From JAIROC01 sp031553535 (lineage in GTDB: Bacteria; Bacteroidota; Bacteroidia; Bacteroidales; WCHB1-69), in contig JAVBLM010000044.1 of NCBI GenBank assembly GCA_031553535.1, positions 1-64,000 on the forward strand: DNA of 64,000 nt, given 5' to 3'. This document shows, piece after piece, positions 1 through 9,342 of the stretch. Under the pieces are notes generated by a model. It saw nothing but the letters and a program-made list of their open reading frames with translations. It searched no databases and was not told the DNA's origin. Made by a program: the position numbers and the translations under genes. Each line of letters opens with the position of its first letter. Within the stretch, counting starts at the first letter, position 1.

Positions 1-6
1 AAAATG

Positions 7-258
7 CTTTCAGACTTCTCTGAAAGTAGCAAAACAAATGGGAAAACACTTTCAGACCTCTCTGAAAGAGCCAAAGCAAATGTAAAAGTACTTTCAGACT
101 TCTCTGAAAATAGCAAAGCAAATGTAAAAATGCTTTCAGACCTCTCTGAAAGAGGCAAAGCAAATGTAAAAGTGCTTTCAGACTTCTCTGAAAGTAGCAA
201 AACAAACGGGGAAATGCTTTCAGAGTTCTCTGAAACCTTCAAACGAAAGTATAAACTA
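7..258. repeat. 42-bp tandem array, six units (array 1)
   Basis: Six units start at 7, 49, 91, 133, 175 and 217, exactly 42 bp apart. Each carries a near-perfect inverted repeat, CTTTCAGA, a short loop, then TCTGAAAG, followed by an A-rich half. The unit is a multiple of three and lacks stops, so it gives an open frame of 14-residue repeats, but it has no gene-like start or promoter. It resembles the arrays at 36273 and 46769 in sequence. The left edge of the window may cut the array. Confidence 0.9.
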
Positions 259-443
259 TTTTTAGGAAATACCGGATGAATAAAAATCTTAAAAAAGGGC
301 CTTCCCTGTAAGGGATTACCAAAGGCTGCGGTTTGTATTATAAAAAGCAGAACCGGAAGAAATAACCCGGTGGCAATAAATAAAAGGAAAAACAACAAGA
401 TGCACATATACATCCATATATAATGGATTAAGTATATCCTATG

Positions 444-487
444 CATTAAACAAATCAATACAAAAATTCATGTTGATTTGCTTAATG
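444..487. repeat. Intergenic hairpin upstream of purL
   Basis: A long imperfect inverted repeat: arms CATTAAaCAAATCAA (444 on) and TTGATTTGcTTAATG (ending 487) around an A/T-rich loop. No T-run follows, so it is not an obvious terminator. The remainder of 259-596 shows no gene, RNA or riboswitch that I can recognise. Confidence 0.6.
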
Positions 488-596
488 TTTTGCTTCTTAA
501 TAACTTTCCGCATATTGCATGATCAGATATAATCTCCAAAAATTAATTTTAATGTGTTTGTCCCGGATGTACTATAAATCGAAATTAAAAAAATTG

Positions 597-604
597 TACT
601 TTTG
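597..604 (+). promoter_or_regulatory. -7 box for purL
   Basis: TACTTTTG matches the Bacteroidota -7 consensus TAnnTTTG and lies 40 bp before the purL ATG. I see no convincing -33 TTTG at the usual spacing. Confidence 0.55.
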
Positions 605-643
605 TACTACAAGGGTGTAAATATTCAAACAATTTAATTTCAG

Positions 644-3600
644 ATGATTATATTTTTTCAAAAAGAGACGGCAGTTTATGTTGTTGAAGCTTCCAATACG
701 TTTTCGTCGGACGATCAATTAAAATTATCCTGGTTGTTTTCCAATGCATTGCAAGTTGATGCTCCTTCTTTGGAAGGGATTTTTATCGGGCCTCGTCATG
801 AGATGGTTAGTCCATGGAGTACCAATGCGGTAGAAATAACTCAAAACATGGGATTGGAAGGAATTACCCGGATAGAGTTATTTGAAAAAGTGATTTCTCC
901 GTTACCTGATTATGCTCCGAAAGAATATGCCCTGACTGTTTATGATCCTATGTTGCAGGAAGTTTATACTAATCCGGGACAGGAAGTGTATTTTCAGGAG
1001 CGAAAACCGGAACCGGTTCAATACATCGAAGACCTGCATGCGTATACCCGGAAAGAAGGTTTGGCGTTGAGTGAGGAAGAGATAAATTACCTGGAAGAGT
1101 TGTCTGAAAAGTTGAATAGAAAACTTACCGATTCGGAAGTCTTTGGTTTTTCACAGGTAAACTCCGAGCATTGCCGGCATAAAATATTTAATGGAACCTT
1201 TATTATTGATGGGGAGACGAAACCTTTGTCGTTATTCGGATTAATTAAGAAGACATCTAAAGAAAATCCAAATAGATTGGTTTCTGCATATAAGGATAAT
1301 GTTGCCTTTATTGAAGGCCCTACGATAGAACAATTTGCTCCGGGAAGGCAGGATAAACCAGACTTTTTTGATACGAAAGAAATCAACACGGTTATTTCTT
1401 TAAAGGCGGAAACACATAACTTTCCTACAACCGTGGAACCGTTTAATGGTGCGGCTACCGGTTCGGGAGGGGAAATCCGCGATCGTATGGCCGGGGGTAC
1501 GGGAAGTATCCCTATGGCGGGAACGGCGGTATATATGACCTCTTATTCCAGGCTATCGGAAGATAAGCAATGGGAGAATAATATAGTTCCACGTAAATGG
1601 TTATATCAATCCCCCGATGAAATTTTGATAAAAGCATCCAATGGTGCCAGCGATTTCGGCAATAAATTCGGGCAGCCCCTTATCTGCGGCTCTTTATTTA
1701 CCTTTGAACATGAAGAGAATAATAAGATATATGGTTTTGATAAGGTGATCATGCTGGCGGGGGGAGTAGGATATGCCAATAAAACTCATGCACTCAAGCA
1801 GGAACCTGCCGTAGGAGACAAAGTAATTGTTCTGGGAGGGGATAATTATCGCATTGGAATGGGAGGAGGGGCTGTCTCTTCTGTTGCTACGGGGGAGTTT
1901 TCAAAATCGATAGAATTGAATGCCGTGCAGCGTTCTAATCCAGAAATGCAGAAAAGGGTTTTTAATGCTGTTCGGGCGATGGTTGAAATGAATGAGAATC
2001 CTATTGTCTCTATACATGACCATGGAGCAGGAGGACATCTGAACTGTTTATCCGAACTGCTGGAATGTACCGGAGGGAAAGTAGATATAAATACATTACC
2101 TGTCGGAGATAAAACCTTATCTTCCAAAGAAATAATCGGCAATGAATCCCAGGAGCGAATGGGTTTATTGTTGAGGGATAAAGATATTGAAATGCTGCAA
2201 CATATTGCAGAGCGGGAACGTGCCCCGATGTATGTCGTAGGAGAGACAACAGGGGATAATAAATTGGTGTTTGAGCAGGTGAAGGAAAAGGAAACACCCA
2301 TCAATTTAGCTGTTTCCGATATGTTGGGCAATCCTCCTAAAACAATCATGCAGGATAGCACTGTTAAGGAAACTTTTGCTCATATAGATGAGGACACTTC
2401 TTGGGATTTGCAAAGGGAAATAGAAGATGTTCTTCGCATGGAAGCTGTGGCATGTAAGGATTGGTTGACCAACAAAGTAGACAGATCCGTTACCGGTAAA
2501 GTGGCGAAGCAGCAAACTTGTGGTTCCTTGCAATTGCCATTGAATAATTTAGGGGCTGTTGCTTTGGATTTTAATGGGGGCAAGGGGATTGCTACAGCAA
2601 TAGGACATGCTCCTGCCATGGCATTGATTAATCCTGAACATGGCTCTGTAATGGCTATCAGCGAGGCTCTTACCAATATAATATGGGCGCCGCTTACGGG
2701 AGGATTAAGTGCCGTATCGTTAAGTGCTAACTGGATGTGGCCATGTAAAAACAAAGGGGAAGATGCCCGCTTGTACAAGGCGGTGAAGGCGGTGAGTGAT
2801 TTTGCCTGTGAGTTGGGGATTAATATTCCTACCGGGAAGGATTCTTTATCCATGACGCAGAAATATCCTGATGGAGAGGTTGTTTTCTCTCCCGGCACGG
2901 TTATTATTTCTGCCGTTGGTGAGGTAGAGGATGTAAAGAAAATAATATCCCCCGTATTACAGTTGGAAGAAGAATCCAAATTGTTATATATAGATTTTTC
3001 TTCTGATAAATTTGAGTTGGATGGAAGCAGTTATGCCCAAACCAAAAACAGACTGGGAGATAAAGTCCCTGCTATTGTTGATGTAGATTATTTCAAAAAG
3101 ACCTTTAATGCTATTCAACAGTTGATACGGGAAGAGAAAATACTTGCAGGACATGATATTTCTGCCGGTGGTATGATTACGGCTTTGCTTGAAATGAGTT
3201 TTGCGGATAATCGATTGAGCCTGGACGTAGATTTATCGTCGTTGGAGGAAAAAGATATCCGGAAGATACTTTTCTCAGAAAATGCAGGGATATTAGTACA
3301 AGTGGAGAATAACCATGAAGTAAAATCTTTCCTGGAACAGAAATCTATTCGTTATACAGAGATTGGGACAATAAACTTGCAAAGTCATCACCAGAAGATG
3401 GTTTTAAGAAAAGATGATCTTTCCATAACATTCGATATTGATTATCTCAGGGATATTTGGTATGAGTCGTCTTATCTGCTTGATTGCAAACAAAGCGGTG
3501 AAGAAAAAGCAACGGAACGCTACGATAACTATAAGAATCAGGAGTTGTTTTATCGATTTCCCGAAAAATTTGCCGGTCAACTTGAGCCGTATGGACTTTC

Positions 3601-4372
3601 ACGTAATCATCAATCCAAAGGTGTAAAAGCTGCTATTATACGGGAGAAAGGAACGAATGGCGACCGGGAAATGGCTTATGCCTTGTATCTGGCAGGCTTT
3701 GATGTTAAGGATGTTCATGTAAGCGATTTAATGGCAGGTAGAGAAACCTTGAGTGATATTCAAATGATTGTTTTCCCGGGAGGATTTTCTCATTCGGATG
3801 TCTTGGGTTCTGCTAAAGGTTGGGCAGGAGCATTCCTTTTTAATGAAAATGCCCGTAAAGTATTGCATGATTTTTATAAACGGGAAGATACATTAAGTTT
3901 GGGAGTTTGCAATGGATGTCAGTTGATGACGGAATTGGGATTAGTATACCCTCAGCATCATAAAATGCCTAAGATGTTACATAATGATTCCCATAAATTC
4001 GAATCAATCTTTGTTAATGTAAATATATTACCTAATAATTCTGTCATGTTATCTTCCCTGGCAGGAAGTCGTTTGGGAATATGGGTAGCGCATGGCGAAG
4101 GGAAGTTTTCTTTGCCGTATGATGAAAATAAATATAACATCCCTGTTAAGTATAGTTATTCGGGTTATCCCGGAAATCCCAATGGGTCAGCTTATAACGC
4201 AGCTGCCATTTGCAGTGAGGATGGAAGGCATTTAGCAATCATGCCTCATTTGGAGCGGTCTTTATTTAGCTGGCATTGGCCTTATTACCCTGCTGACCGG
4301 AAAACGGATTACGTTTCTCCCTGGTTTGAGGCTTTCGTTAATGCCCGGAAATGGGTGGAATCGAAAAAATAA
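644..4372 (+). CDS. purL: Phosphoribosylformylglycinamidine synthase (large, single-chain PurL)
   Basis: This cytoplasmic enzyme makes FGAM from FGAR, glutamine and ATP, the fourth step of de novo purine synthesis. At 1242 residues it is the full-length fused form: an N-terminal PurS-like part (about 1-150), a linker, two AIRS/PurM-like halves (about 195-930) and a C-terminal glutamine amidotransferase from about residue 990. The GATase nucleophile is visible in GVCNGCQ (Cys1089), with His1202 and Glu1204 in PHLERS. The synthase half shows AETHNFPTTVEPFNGAATG and GKDSLSM. The start follows a -7 box at 597. It stands alone on the plus strand. No purine riboswitch or PurR-type site is recognisable upstream. 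Confidence 0.97.
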   Translation: MIIFFQKETAVYVVEASNTFSSDDQLKLSWLFSNALQVDAPSLEGIFIGPRHEMVSPWSTNAVEITQNMGLEGITRIELFEKVISPLPDYAPKEYALTVYDPMLQEVYTNPGQEVYFQERKPEPVQYIEDLHAYTRKEGLALSEEEINYLEELSEKLNRKLTDSEVFGFSQVNSEHCRHKIFNGTFIIDGETKPLSLFGLIKKTSKENPNRLVSAYKDNVAFIEGPTIEQFAPGRQDKPDFFDTKEINTVISLKAETHNFPTTVEPFNGAATGSGGEIRDRMAGGTGSIPMAGTAVYMTSYSRLSEDKQWENNIVPRKWLYQSPDEILIKASNGASDFGNKFGQPLICGSLFTFEHEENNKIYGFDKVIMLAGGVGYANKTHALKQEPAVGDKVIVLGGDNYRIGMGGGAVSSVATGEFSKSIELNAVQRSNPEMQKRVFNAVRAMVEMNENPIVSIHDHGAGGHLNCLSELLECTGGKVDINTLPVGDKTLSSKEIIGNESQERMGLLLRDKDIEMLQHIAERERAPMYVVGETTGDNKLVFEQVKEKETPINLAVSDMLGNPPKTIMQDSTVKETFAHIDEDTSWDLQREIEDVLRMEAVACKDWLTNKVDRSVTGKVAKQQTCGSLQLPLNNLGAVALDFNGGKGIATAIGHAPAMALINPEHGSVMAISEALTNIIWAPLTGGLSAVSLSANWMWPCKNKGEDARLYKAVKAVSDFACELGINIPTGKDSLSMTQKYPDGEVVFSPGTVIISAVGEVEDVKKIISPVLQLEEESKLLYIDFSSDKFELDGSSYAQTKNRLGDKVPAIVDVDYFKKTFNAIQQLIREEKILAGHDISAGGMITALLEMSFADNRLSLDVDLSSLEEKDIRKILFSENAGILVQVENNHEVKSFLEQKSIRYTEIGTINLQSHHQKMVLRKDDLSITFDIDYLRDIWYESSYLLDCKQSGEEKATERYDNYKNQELFYRFPEKFAGQLEPYGLSRNHQSKGVKAAIIREKGTNGDREMAYALYLAGFDVKDVHVSDLMAGRETLSDIQMIVFPGGFSHSDVLGSAKGWAGAFLFNENARKVLHDFYKREDTLSLGVCNGCQLMTELGLVYPQHHKMPKMLHNDSHKFESIFVNVNILPNNSVMLSSLAGSRLGIWVAHGEGKFSLPYDENKYNIPVKYSYSGYPGNPNGSAYNAAAICSEDGRHLAIMPHLERSLFSWHWPYYPADRKTDYVSPWFEAFVNARKWVESKK

Positions 4373-4594
4373 GTATCCTGCGATGGAATTAAAAAGGTAA
4401 TCGTTCGGAGAAATATAAAAAATGTTTACTTTTGTTATGCTGTTTTTTCTTTCGATTTTCTTGTTTTATTTAACGGATAAAAATGCTGTTTTATATGTTA
4501 ATTAAAACAATTAAAGAGAAATATGCAGGTTTTATATTTCTTTCGGACAATATGGTATTATCCTGCAAAAAACAATGAATTTATATAAAAGTGT

Positions 4595-5164
4595 ATGAGT
4601 ATTAGTGAAGAAATTATCAGAACAAATGAGTATTTAAAGAAAGGTTCCACAATTCTATATCCGACTGATACGATATGGGGATTGGGATGTGATGCTACTA
4701 ATGCTGCTGCAATTGATAAAATATTTACTATAAAGAGTAGGTGGACAAGTAAAAGCCTGTTGATATTATTGGACGAGGCCGAAAAATTATCTTTATATCT
4801 GGATCATATTCCCGAAATAGCATGGGATTTGATAGAACAGGCAAATCGTCCTACAACATTTATTTATCAACATGTAAAAAACCTGCCTAAGAACTTGATA
4901 GCTCAAGACGGAACTATCGCCATCCGTATTGTACGGAATGAATTCTGTAAAAGGTTAATCAGTTTGTTTGGGAAACCGATCGTTTCAACTTCCGCGAATA
5001 TTTCAGGACAGCCTACACCTATTTCATTTAATGAGATAAGTGATGAGATAAAGAAGAAAGTAGATTATATTGTAGATCCTTCTGTTTCTCCTGTAGAAGA
5101 TGTTAAACCCTCTACAATGATTCGCTTTATAGATGATTATAGTTTTGAAGTGATCAGGGATTAA
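4595..5164 (+). CDS. tsaC: Sua5/YciO/YrdC-family threonylcarbamoyl-AMP synthase
   Basis: 189 residues, a single YrdC domain. The family condenses threonine, bicarbonate and ATP to threonylcarbamoyl-AMP for the t6A37 modification of ANN-decoding tRNAs. Family signatures seen are YPTDTIWGLGCD near residue 22, the KxR of IKSRWTSKSLLIL, and STSANISGQPT in the C-terminal half. There is no C-terminal Sua5 extension, so it is the short TsaC-like type. A candidate -7 box (TACTTTTG) lies at 4427-4434, 160 bp upstream. It converges on the HD-domain gene, with 4 bp between the two stops. YciO-type paralogues of uncertain function are similar, so the exact role is inferred. Confidence 0.88.
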   Translation: MSISEEIIRTNEYLKKGSTILYPTDTIWGLGCDATNAAAIDKIFTIKSRWTSKSLLILLDEAEKLSLYLDHIPEIAWDLIEQANRPTTFIYQHVKNLPKNLIAQDGTIAIRIVRNEFCKRLISLFGKPIVSTSANISGQPTPISFNEISDEIKKKVDYIVDPSVSPVEDVKPSTMIRFIDDYSFEVIRD

Positions 5165-5168
5165 TAAT

Positions 5169-5822
5169 TTATTTAGAGTTGTTTTTACTTTCGGAAGAAA
5201 GTCTCCCGTACAAAGAGTTAAACATTTCTTTCAATTTTTGTTGATCACCAATTACCTTATGTACTTCAGATAACCCTTTTTTATTTTTATCTGTTTCCAG
5301 CCATAACTTCAGGTAACCGTTTTCTCCGTATTTTGTTTTAAGATGAGAATAAACACGGTCGTATTGTTGTTCATAGCTCTCTTGAGGATAATTGCCGATC
5401 CCGAAAGCGATTGAACGGTAAATAATTTTCTCAACAGAAATATCACGGTCTGCTTCCGCGACTATTTTTCCATAAATACTTCTGGGTTCGTGTTTATTGG
5501 ATGCACGGTGATCTTCTACAGCCTCTTGCATCACTTTTAGCTCCTCTTTGTCAAACCATTGGCATAATTGCTTATCATTTTGCAAAATAATTCCCGATGT
5601 GATATGATGGTTCTCTCTTCCTTGCATTATTCCGATATCATGGTAGGCAGCAATTGTGTAGACCATATTGTTATTTACCGCATAATCTTTAGCTATCTGG
5701 AGACTATCATGGATTACTTTTTCAACATGGTCGATGTTGTGCCCCTTATCGAAGGAAGCGTACTGGGGAATGATCTCTTTTTCAAGGTATAATTGAAGAT
5801 GCGGGTTAATCGTGTCGTTCAT
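5169..5822 (-). CDS. HD-domain phosphohydrolase
   Basis: 217 residues from ATG at 5822; a longer frame would need a TTG start overlapping the upstream gene's stop. The HD metal-binding set is visible: His32 (HNIDH), His61-Asp62 (AAYHDIG) and Asp125 (AEADRD). HD proteins of this size are usually metal-dependent phosphohydrolases acting on nucleotides or similar phosphates. The substrate cannot be told from the sequence. There is no signal peptide, so it is cytoplasmic. It starts 20 bp after the heptosyltransferase-family gene and is probably co-transcribed with it. Confidence 0.85.
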   Translation of the reverse strand: MNDTINPHLQLYLEKEIIPQYASFDKGHNIDHVEKVIHDSLQIAKDYAVNNNMVYTIAAYHDIGIMQGRENHHITSGIILQNDKQLCQWFDKEELKVMQEAVEDHRASNKHEPRSIYGKIVAEADRDISVEKIIYRSIAFGIGNYPQESYEQQYDRVYSHLKTKYGENGYLKLWLETDKNKKGLSEVHKVIGDQQKLKEMFNSLYGRLSSESKNNSK

Positions 5823-5842
5823 TATAATAGAATTGTTTATAT

Positions 5843-6841
5843 TTAGCAACTCCTTTCAAGCAAACGATTTATATCAATACACTTACCGCACTTGAAATGT
5901 TTTTCAGGGCATTCTTTGTATCCATGTAGCCCGCAGGGACGACAATTTAATGTTTCTTCCGTTTCAATAACAACCGCATCATCGGCCAACGGCCCGAATC
6001 CGAATTCTGGGATAGTGGAACAGAAAATAGCCGTTGTTTTTGCATTTACGGAACTTGCGAGGTGCAATGGCGCGGAATCGTTTACAAAATTCATACACGC
6101 ATCCCTCATTAATGCGGCCGATTCCAATAGATTGAGTTTTCCGGATAAATTGATTGAGTTGGCATGTCCGGATTGAGAAATTATTTCATTACAGATTAGT
6201 GTATCGGAAGGGCTTCCCAGGTAGTAAATATAAGTTAGTGGATTTGTTTGTTGTGCCAGTTCGATCCATTTTTCTTTCGGGAACTGTTTGGTAAACCATA
6301 AGGAAACAGGAGCGATGCATATATAACGATTTGTTTTGTATGGGTAAACATGCTCTTCATCGGAAAGAGAAGGATATAATTTAGGTTTCTGAAACCTGGA
6401 ATCGGTGAATTTGCTGATCAAGCTTAGATTACGTTCAACTTCATGCATTGGATGAGTTCTCCCTATATTATGCGGGAAACGTTCGCTAAACAAGCAGGAT
6501 AAGGGATTTTTATTAAAGCCTATCACTTTCTTTCCCCTTGAAAGAACAGCAATCAAACCTCCTGTCAGAAAACGTTGCAAGCAGATCACCAAATCGTATT
6601 TTTCCCCCCGGACATTTTTTATCAGATGGTATAAATGCTTATATTTCCCGGAGGACTTATTCCAGATATACAGTTTCCGGAGAAAAGGATGTTCGGTGAA
6701 TAAGCTTTCGTTCCCTTTTTTAAGGAAAAAGTCAATGCTTGCTTCGGGGAAATATGCGTGTAATTTTTCAAGTACAGGAGTTGCCAGAATAACATCTCCG
6801 ATACTTGCCGTTTGGATAATTAGTATTTTGTTTACTTGCAA
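5843..6841 (-). CDS. Glycosyltransferase family 9 (heptosyltransferase-like)
   Basis: 332 residues of the ADP-heptose:LPS heptosyltransferase family (GT9, WaaC/WaaF type). The N-terminal Rossmann half opens with ILIIQTASIGDVILATPVLEKL, and the C-terminal donor-binding half has NLSGKLNLLESAALMRDACMNFVNDSAPLHLA. A Cys-rich tail (CRPCGLHGYKECPEKHFKCGKC) is common in Bacteroidota members. It probably adds heptose or a related sugar to the LPS core at the inner face of the cytoplasmic membrane. hldD (29348) would supply the donor. A second GT9 gene is at 62143. A -7 box (6868-6875, minus) supports this start. The exact acceptor is unknown. Confidence 0.88.
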   Translation of the reverse strand: MQVNKILIIQTASIGDVILATPVLEKLHAYFPEASIDFFLKKGNESLFTEHPFLRKLYIWNKSSGKYKHLYHLIKNVRGEKYDLVICLQRFLTGGLIAVLSRGKKVIGFNKNPLSCLFSERFPHNIGRTHPMHEVERNLSLISKFTDSRFQKPKLYPSLSDEEHVYPYKTNRYICIAPVSLWFTKQFPKEKWIELAQQTNPLTYIYYLGSPSDTLICNEIISQSGHANSINLSGKLNLLESAALMRDACMNFVNDSAPLHLASSVNAKTTAIFCSTIPEFGFGPLADDAVVIETEETLNCRPCGLHGYKECPEKHFKCGKCIDINRLLERSC

Positions 6842-6867
6842 GGCTTATTTATATATGTTCTATTGTG

Positions 6868-6875
6868 CAAAAGTA
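6868..6875 (-). promoter_or_regulatory. -7 box for the GT9/HD pair
   Basis: The minus strand reads TACTTTTG, a match to TAnnTTTG, about 27 bp before the GT9 ATG at 6841. Confidence 0.55.
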
Positions 6876-6933
6876 CTAAAAATAGGAAACAGTTTGATCC
6901 TAAAGGAATATATAATGAAAGAGATGCCGATTG

Positions 6934-8820
6934 TTAATTTTTAATCAACTTTTTCACCCAGGTTTCTTTCCCGTCAGAAAATTTCATAATATAACAGCCC
7001 GGAGCAAAAGATCCTATATGAATGGCGTTGACTCCGGAATAAATGGCTTGCTGTTGCAATCGTTTTCCGAATAAATCATATATTTCAAGGATAACCGGGC
7101 GGGAATCCGTCTGAACGGAAATATAAACCAGGTCTATGCCGGGGTTCGGAAAAATAGTAAACCGGGTGTTGTCAGTTTGGAAATCGGAGGTGCCTGTTGT
7201 TTGCAAAGCTTTTAAAACAGCATTGTAGGCATGTACTTTTCCATACCCGAAACGCTTTGTCCCGTGTTGTTGTGTGAATTTATCAGAATAAGCCGTCTGA
7301 ATAAGTATTTCTTTAATCTGGGCAGGCGTTAAATTCGGATTTGCCTGTAATACTAATGCCGCTACTCCTGCCACAAACGGGGAAGACATAGATGTTCCGG
7401 ATACTGCAATAAATTTATAAGTTCGTCCTTGAAAAGGGACTGTCGCGTATGCACGATCCGAATTTGAACTGAAGCTTGAGATTGATGCAATTACATTGTA
7501 TCCGGGAGCTGATATCTCCGGCTTGATCCGTTGATCGATGGTTGGTCCGTAGCTGGAAAAATTAGCAATATCCCCTCCAAAAGAATCACCCTGATTGTTT
7601 GTATATCTTGACTGATGGGCAGCAACTGCGATAACACAGTCTATATGGGAAGGAGCGCCTATCCCATAATATTTATCCCCGGAAGACCAACCGGCCATGC
7701 CTCCGTTTGAAAAATCACCACCCCAATTACCTACATCAGTGGTTAGCTCTATTAAATTCCATGCGTGAAAATCTCCTTCTTCGGAGACGACAATTAAACC
7801 ATTTTTATAGTTATTGGATTTTATCCTGAATCTCACCTGGGGACGATTATTATAGCTGTTTGATTTTTCTATCAACGCATTGTAGAAAACAGTATCCGTT
7901 GAGTTTACTATAAGGAACGTATCGATATAGGAATAAGTGATTTCTGTGTTGTAATAAGGGGATGAGGTTATTAATTCATTATTGGAGTTGAGTATTTGCA
8001 GTCCGAAAGAAAAGGATGTATTGGGAGAACTGATCATCGATACGGATTGTCCCCATGGGGGAGTGCTACTACCGGCTGGAAGTACCAGGGATTTCAGGGT
8101 GTCATTTTCCTCCGAGAAAGTATGTGAAAGATGAAAATTTACATCCCCGTTATTTCCACCGCTGCTCACAAAAACAACACCTAAGTTAGATAAGGAGTCG
8201 ATTACATTTGCCATTCGTCCTGTCCCATCCATATTACCAACATAATGCAAGCCCCAGCTCATGTTGATTACAAGTCTTTTCTGTTCTTGTTTTGCTATTT
8301 TATGCATCCATAAGAATGCGTCAATAATGGCTTGTTCGTTTACGGCAATAGCTACAAAGAGTAAATCCGCTTCGTAAGCGATGCCTCTGTATGGAGTTCC
8401 CGCTCCCGCTCCTCCGGCAATAGAAGCCACATGCGTTCCGTGATACCCATATCCATATACATTCGAAGTATCACATTGAGCTTTCAGAAGAATATCCTTT
8501 CCGACTAATTCCGTACCGTAATTAAAGCCTTCAGGTGCAGGCCCGGCATGCCTGTATTGATCCCATGCCCGCAAAACTCTGTAATGGGTCATCGTTGTAT
8601 CATAAAAGACAGGATTTGTGTAATCAAAGCCCCAATCCGTAAAACCAATAATAATATCTTTTCCGGAAAAGCCATCGACCATATTGATTCCTTGCCAAAC
8701 ACTATCTACTCGTCCATCAATGGCTGCACGATATAAGTTCTGAGCCTGAATTGCCCATTGTTGTCCTTTTGTATTGAACAAAATGGAAATGAAAGCTAAT
8801 AATAAAAATGCCTTTTTCAT
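6934..8820 (-). CDS. Secreted S8 (subtilisin-like) serine protease with T9SS sorting domain
   Basis: 628 residues. A signal peptide (MKKAFLLLAFISILFNTKGQ) is followed by a subtilase domain with the triad Asp62 (TDWGFD), His127 (GYHGTHVASIAGG) and Ser477 (GTSMSSPFVAG). A roughly 150-residue insertion separates the His and Ser blocks. The last ~80 residues form a type-A T9SS C-terminal domain (FTIFPNPGIDLVYISV to YIMKFSDGKETWVKKLIKN), so the enzyme should cross the outer membrane by the Por system and be cell-attached or released. No separate propeptide domain is obvious. A -7 box lies at 8873. It is probably a nutrient-acquiring protease; substrate unknown. Confidence 0.93.
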   Translation of the reverse strand: MKKAFLLLAFISILFNTKGQQWAIQAQNLYRAAIDGRVDSVWQGINMVDGFSGKDIIIGFTDWGFDYTNPVFYDTTMTHYRVLRAWDQYRHAGPAPEGFNYGTELVGKDILLKAQCDTSNVYGYGYHGTHVASIAGGAGAGTPYRGIAYEADLLFVAIAVNEQAIIDAFLWMHKIAKQEQKRLVINMSWGLHYVGNMDGTGRMANVIDSLSNLGVVFVSSGGNNGDVNFHLSHTFSEENDTLKSLVLPAGSSTPPWGQSVSMISSPNTSFSFGLQILNSNNELITSSPYYNTEITYSYIDTFLIVNSTDTVFYNALIEKSNSYNNRPQVRFRIKSNNYKNGLIVVSEEGDFHAWNLIELTTDVGNWGGDFSNGGMAGWSSGDKYYGIGAPSHIDCVIAVAAHQSRYTNNQGDSFGGDIANFSSYGPTIDQRIKPEISAPGYNVIASISSFSSNSDRAYATVPFQGRTYKFIAVSGTSMSSPFVAGVAALVLQANPNLTPAQIKEILIQTAYSDKFTQQHGTKRFGYGKVHAYNAVLKALQTTGTSDFQTDNTRFTIFPNPGIDLVYISVQTDSRPVILEIYDLFGKRLQQQAIYSGVNAIHIGSFAPGCYIMKFSDGKETWVKKLIKN

Positions 8821-8872
8821 ATATCCTTTTAATTTGGTTTCTATTTAATTTGATTTTATTTGCAAAAATATA

Positions 8873-8880
8873 CATTAAAG
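8873..8880 (-). promoter_or_regulatory. -7 box for the subtilase gene
   Basis: The minus strand reads TATTTTTG (TAnnTTTG), about 53 bp before the ATG at 8820. Confidence 0.5.
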
Positions 8881-8924
8881 TAATCAATATACGGAATTAA
8901 GACTATGAAATTGTCAAAAGTTGA

Positions 8925-8973
8925 CAGGAGATTAACTCCGTTGAACTCACAAGCTCAACGGGGTTAATTCCTG
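8925..8973. repeat. Long imperfect hairpin in intergenic DNA
   Basis: Arms 8925-8944 (CAGGAgATTAACtCCGTTGA) and 8955-8973 (TCAACGGgGTTAATtCCTG) pair almost fully around a 10-bp loop. There is no T-run, so it is not a classic terminator. Just outside the left arm lies TTGTCAAAAGTTGAC, a motif seen again in part near 27165 and 53674. Confidence 0.65.
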
Positions 8974-9048
8974 ACAAAAGAGTGGTTCTTGTGTCAACTT
9001 GTGGCAAGTTATATAAGAACAAACTATAGTACAGAATATATTTGGAAA

Positions 9049-9342
9049 GATACCATACCTTTACAGTGAGGTATAGCATCCGGCTGAAAAGAGACTGTAC
9101 CTTTATAAAGAGGCATAGTCTCTGCCTAAAAAGATACTATACCTTTCCAGAGAGTTATAGCATCTGCCTGAAAAGATACTATGTCTTTCCGGAGAGTTAT
9201 AGTATCCGGCCGAAAAGATACTATGTCTTTCCAGAGAGTTATAGTATCTGCCTGAAAAGATACTATACTATTACATAGAGGCATAGCATCTGGCTGAAAA
9301 GATACTATACTATTATATAGCAGTATGGTATCTGCCTGAAAA
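9049..9342. repeat. 42-bp tandem array, seven units (array 2)
   Basis: Units begin at 9049, 9091, 9133, 9175, 9217, 9259 and 9301, each exactly 42 bp. Each contains a large inverted repeat, typically GATACTAT with ATAGTATC 16 bp later. In the unit at 9091 both arms change together (GAGACT with AGTCTC). The sequence is unrelated to arrays 1 and 6 but has the same period. An open frame of 14-residue repeats exists because 42 is divisible by three; I do not regard it as a gene. Confidence 0.9.

Noticed and set aside
280..643. Riboswitch upstream of purL
   Set aside because: Only a simple hairpin at 444-487 is present; no purine-riboswitch three-way junction could be found.
9042..9278. 78-codon frame over array 2
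   Set aside because: Pure translation of the 42-bp repeat, with no start context.
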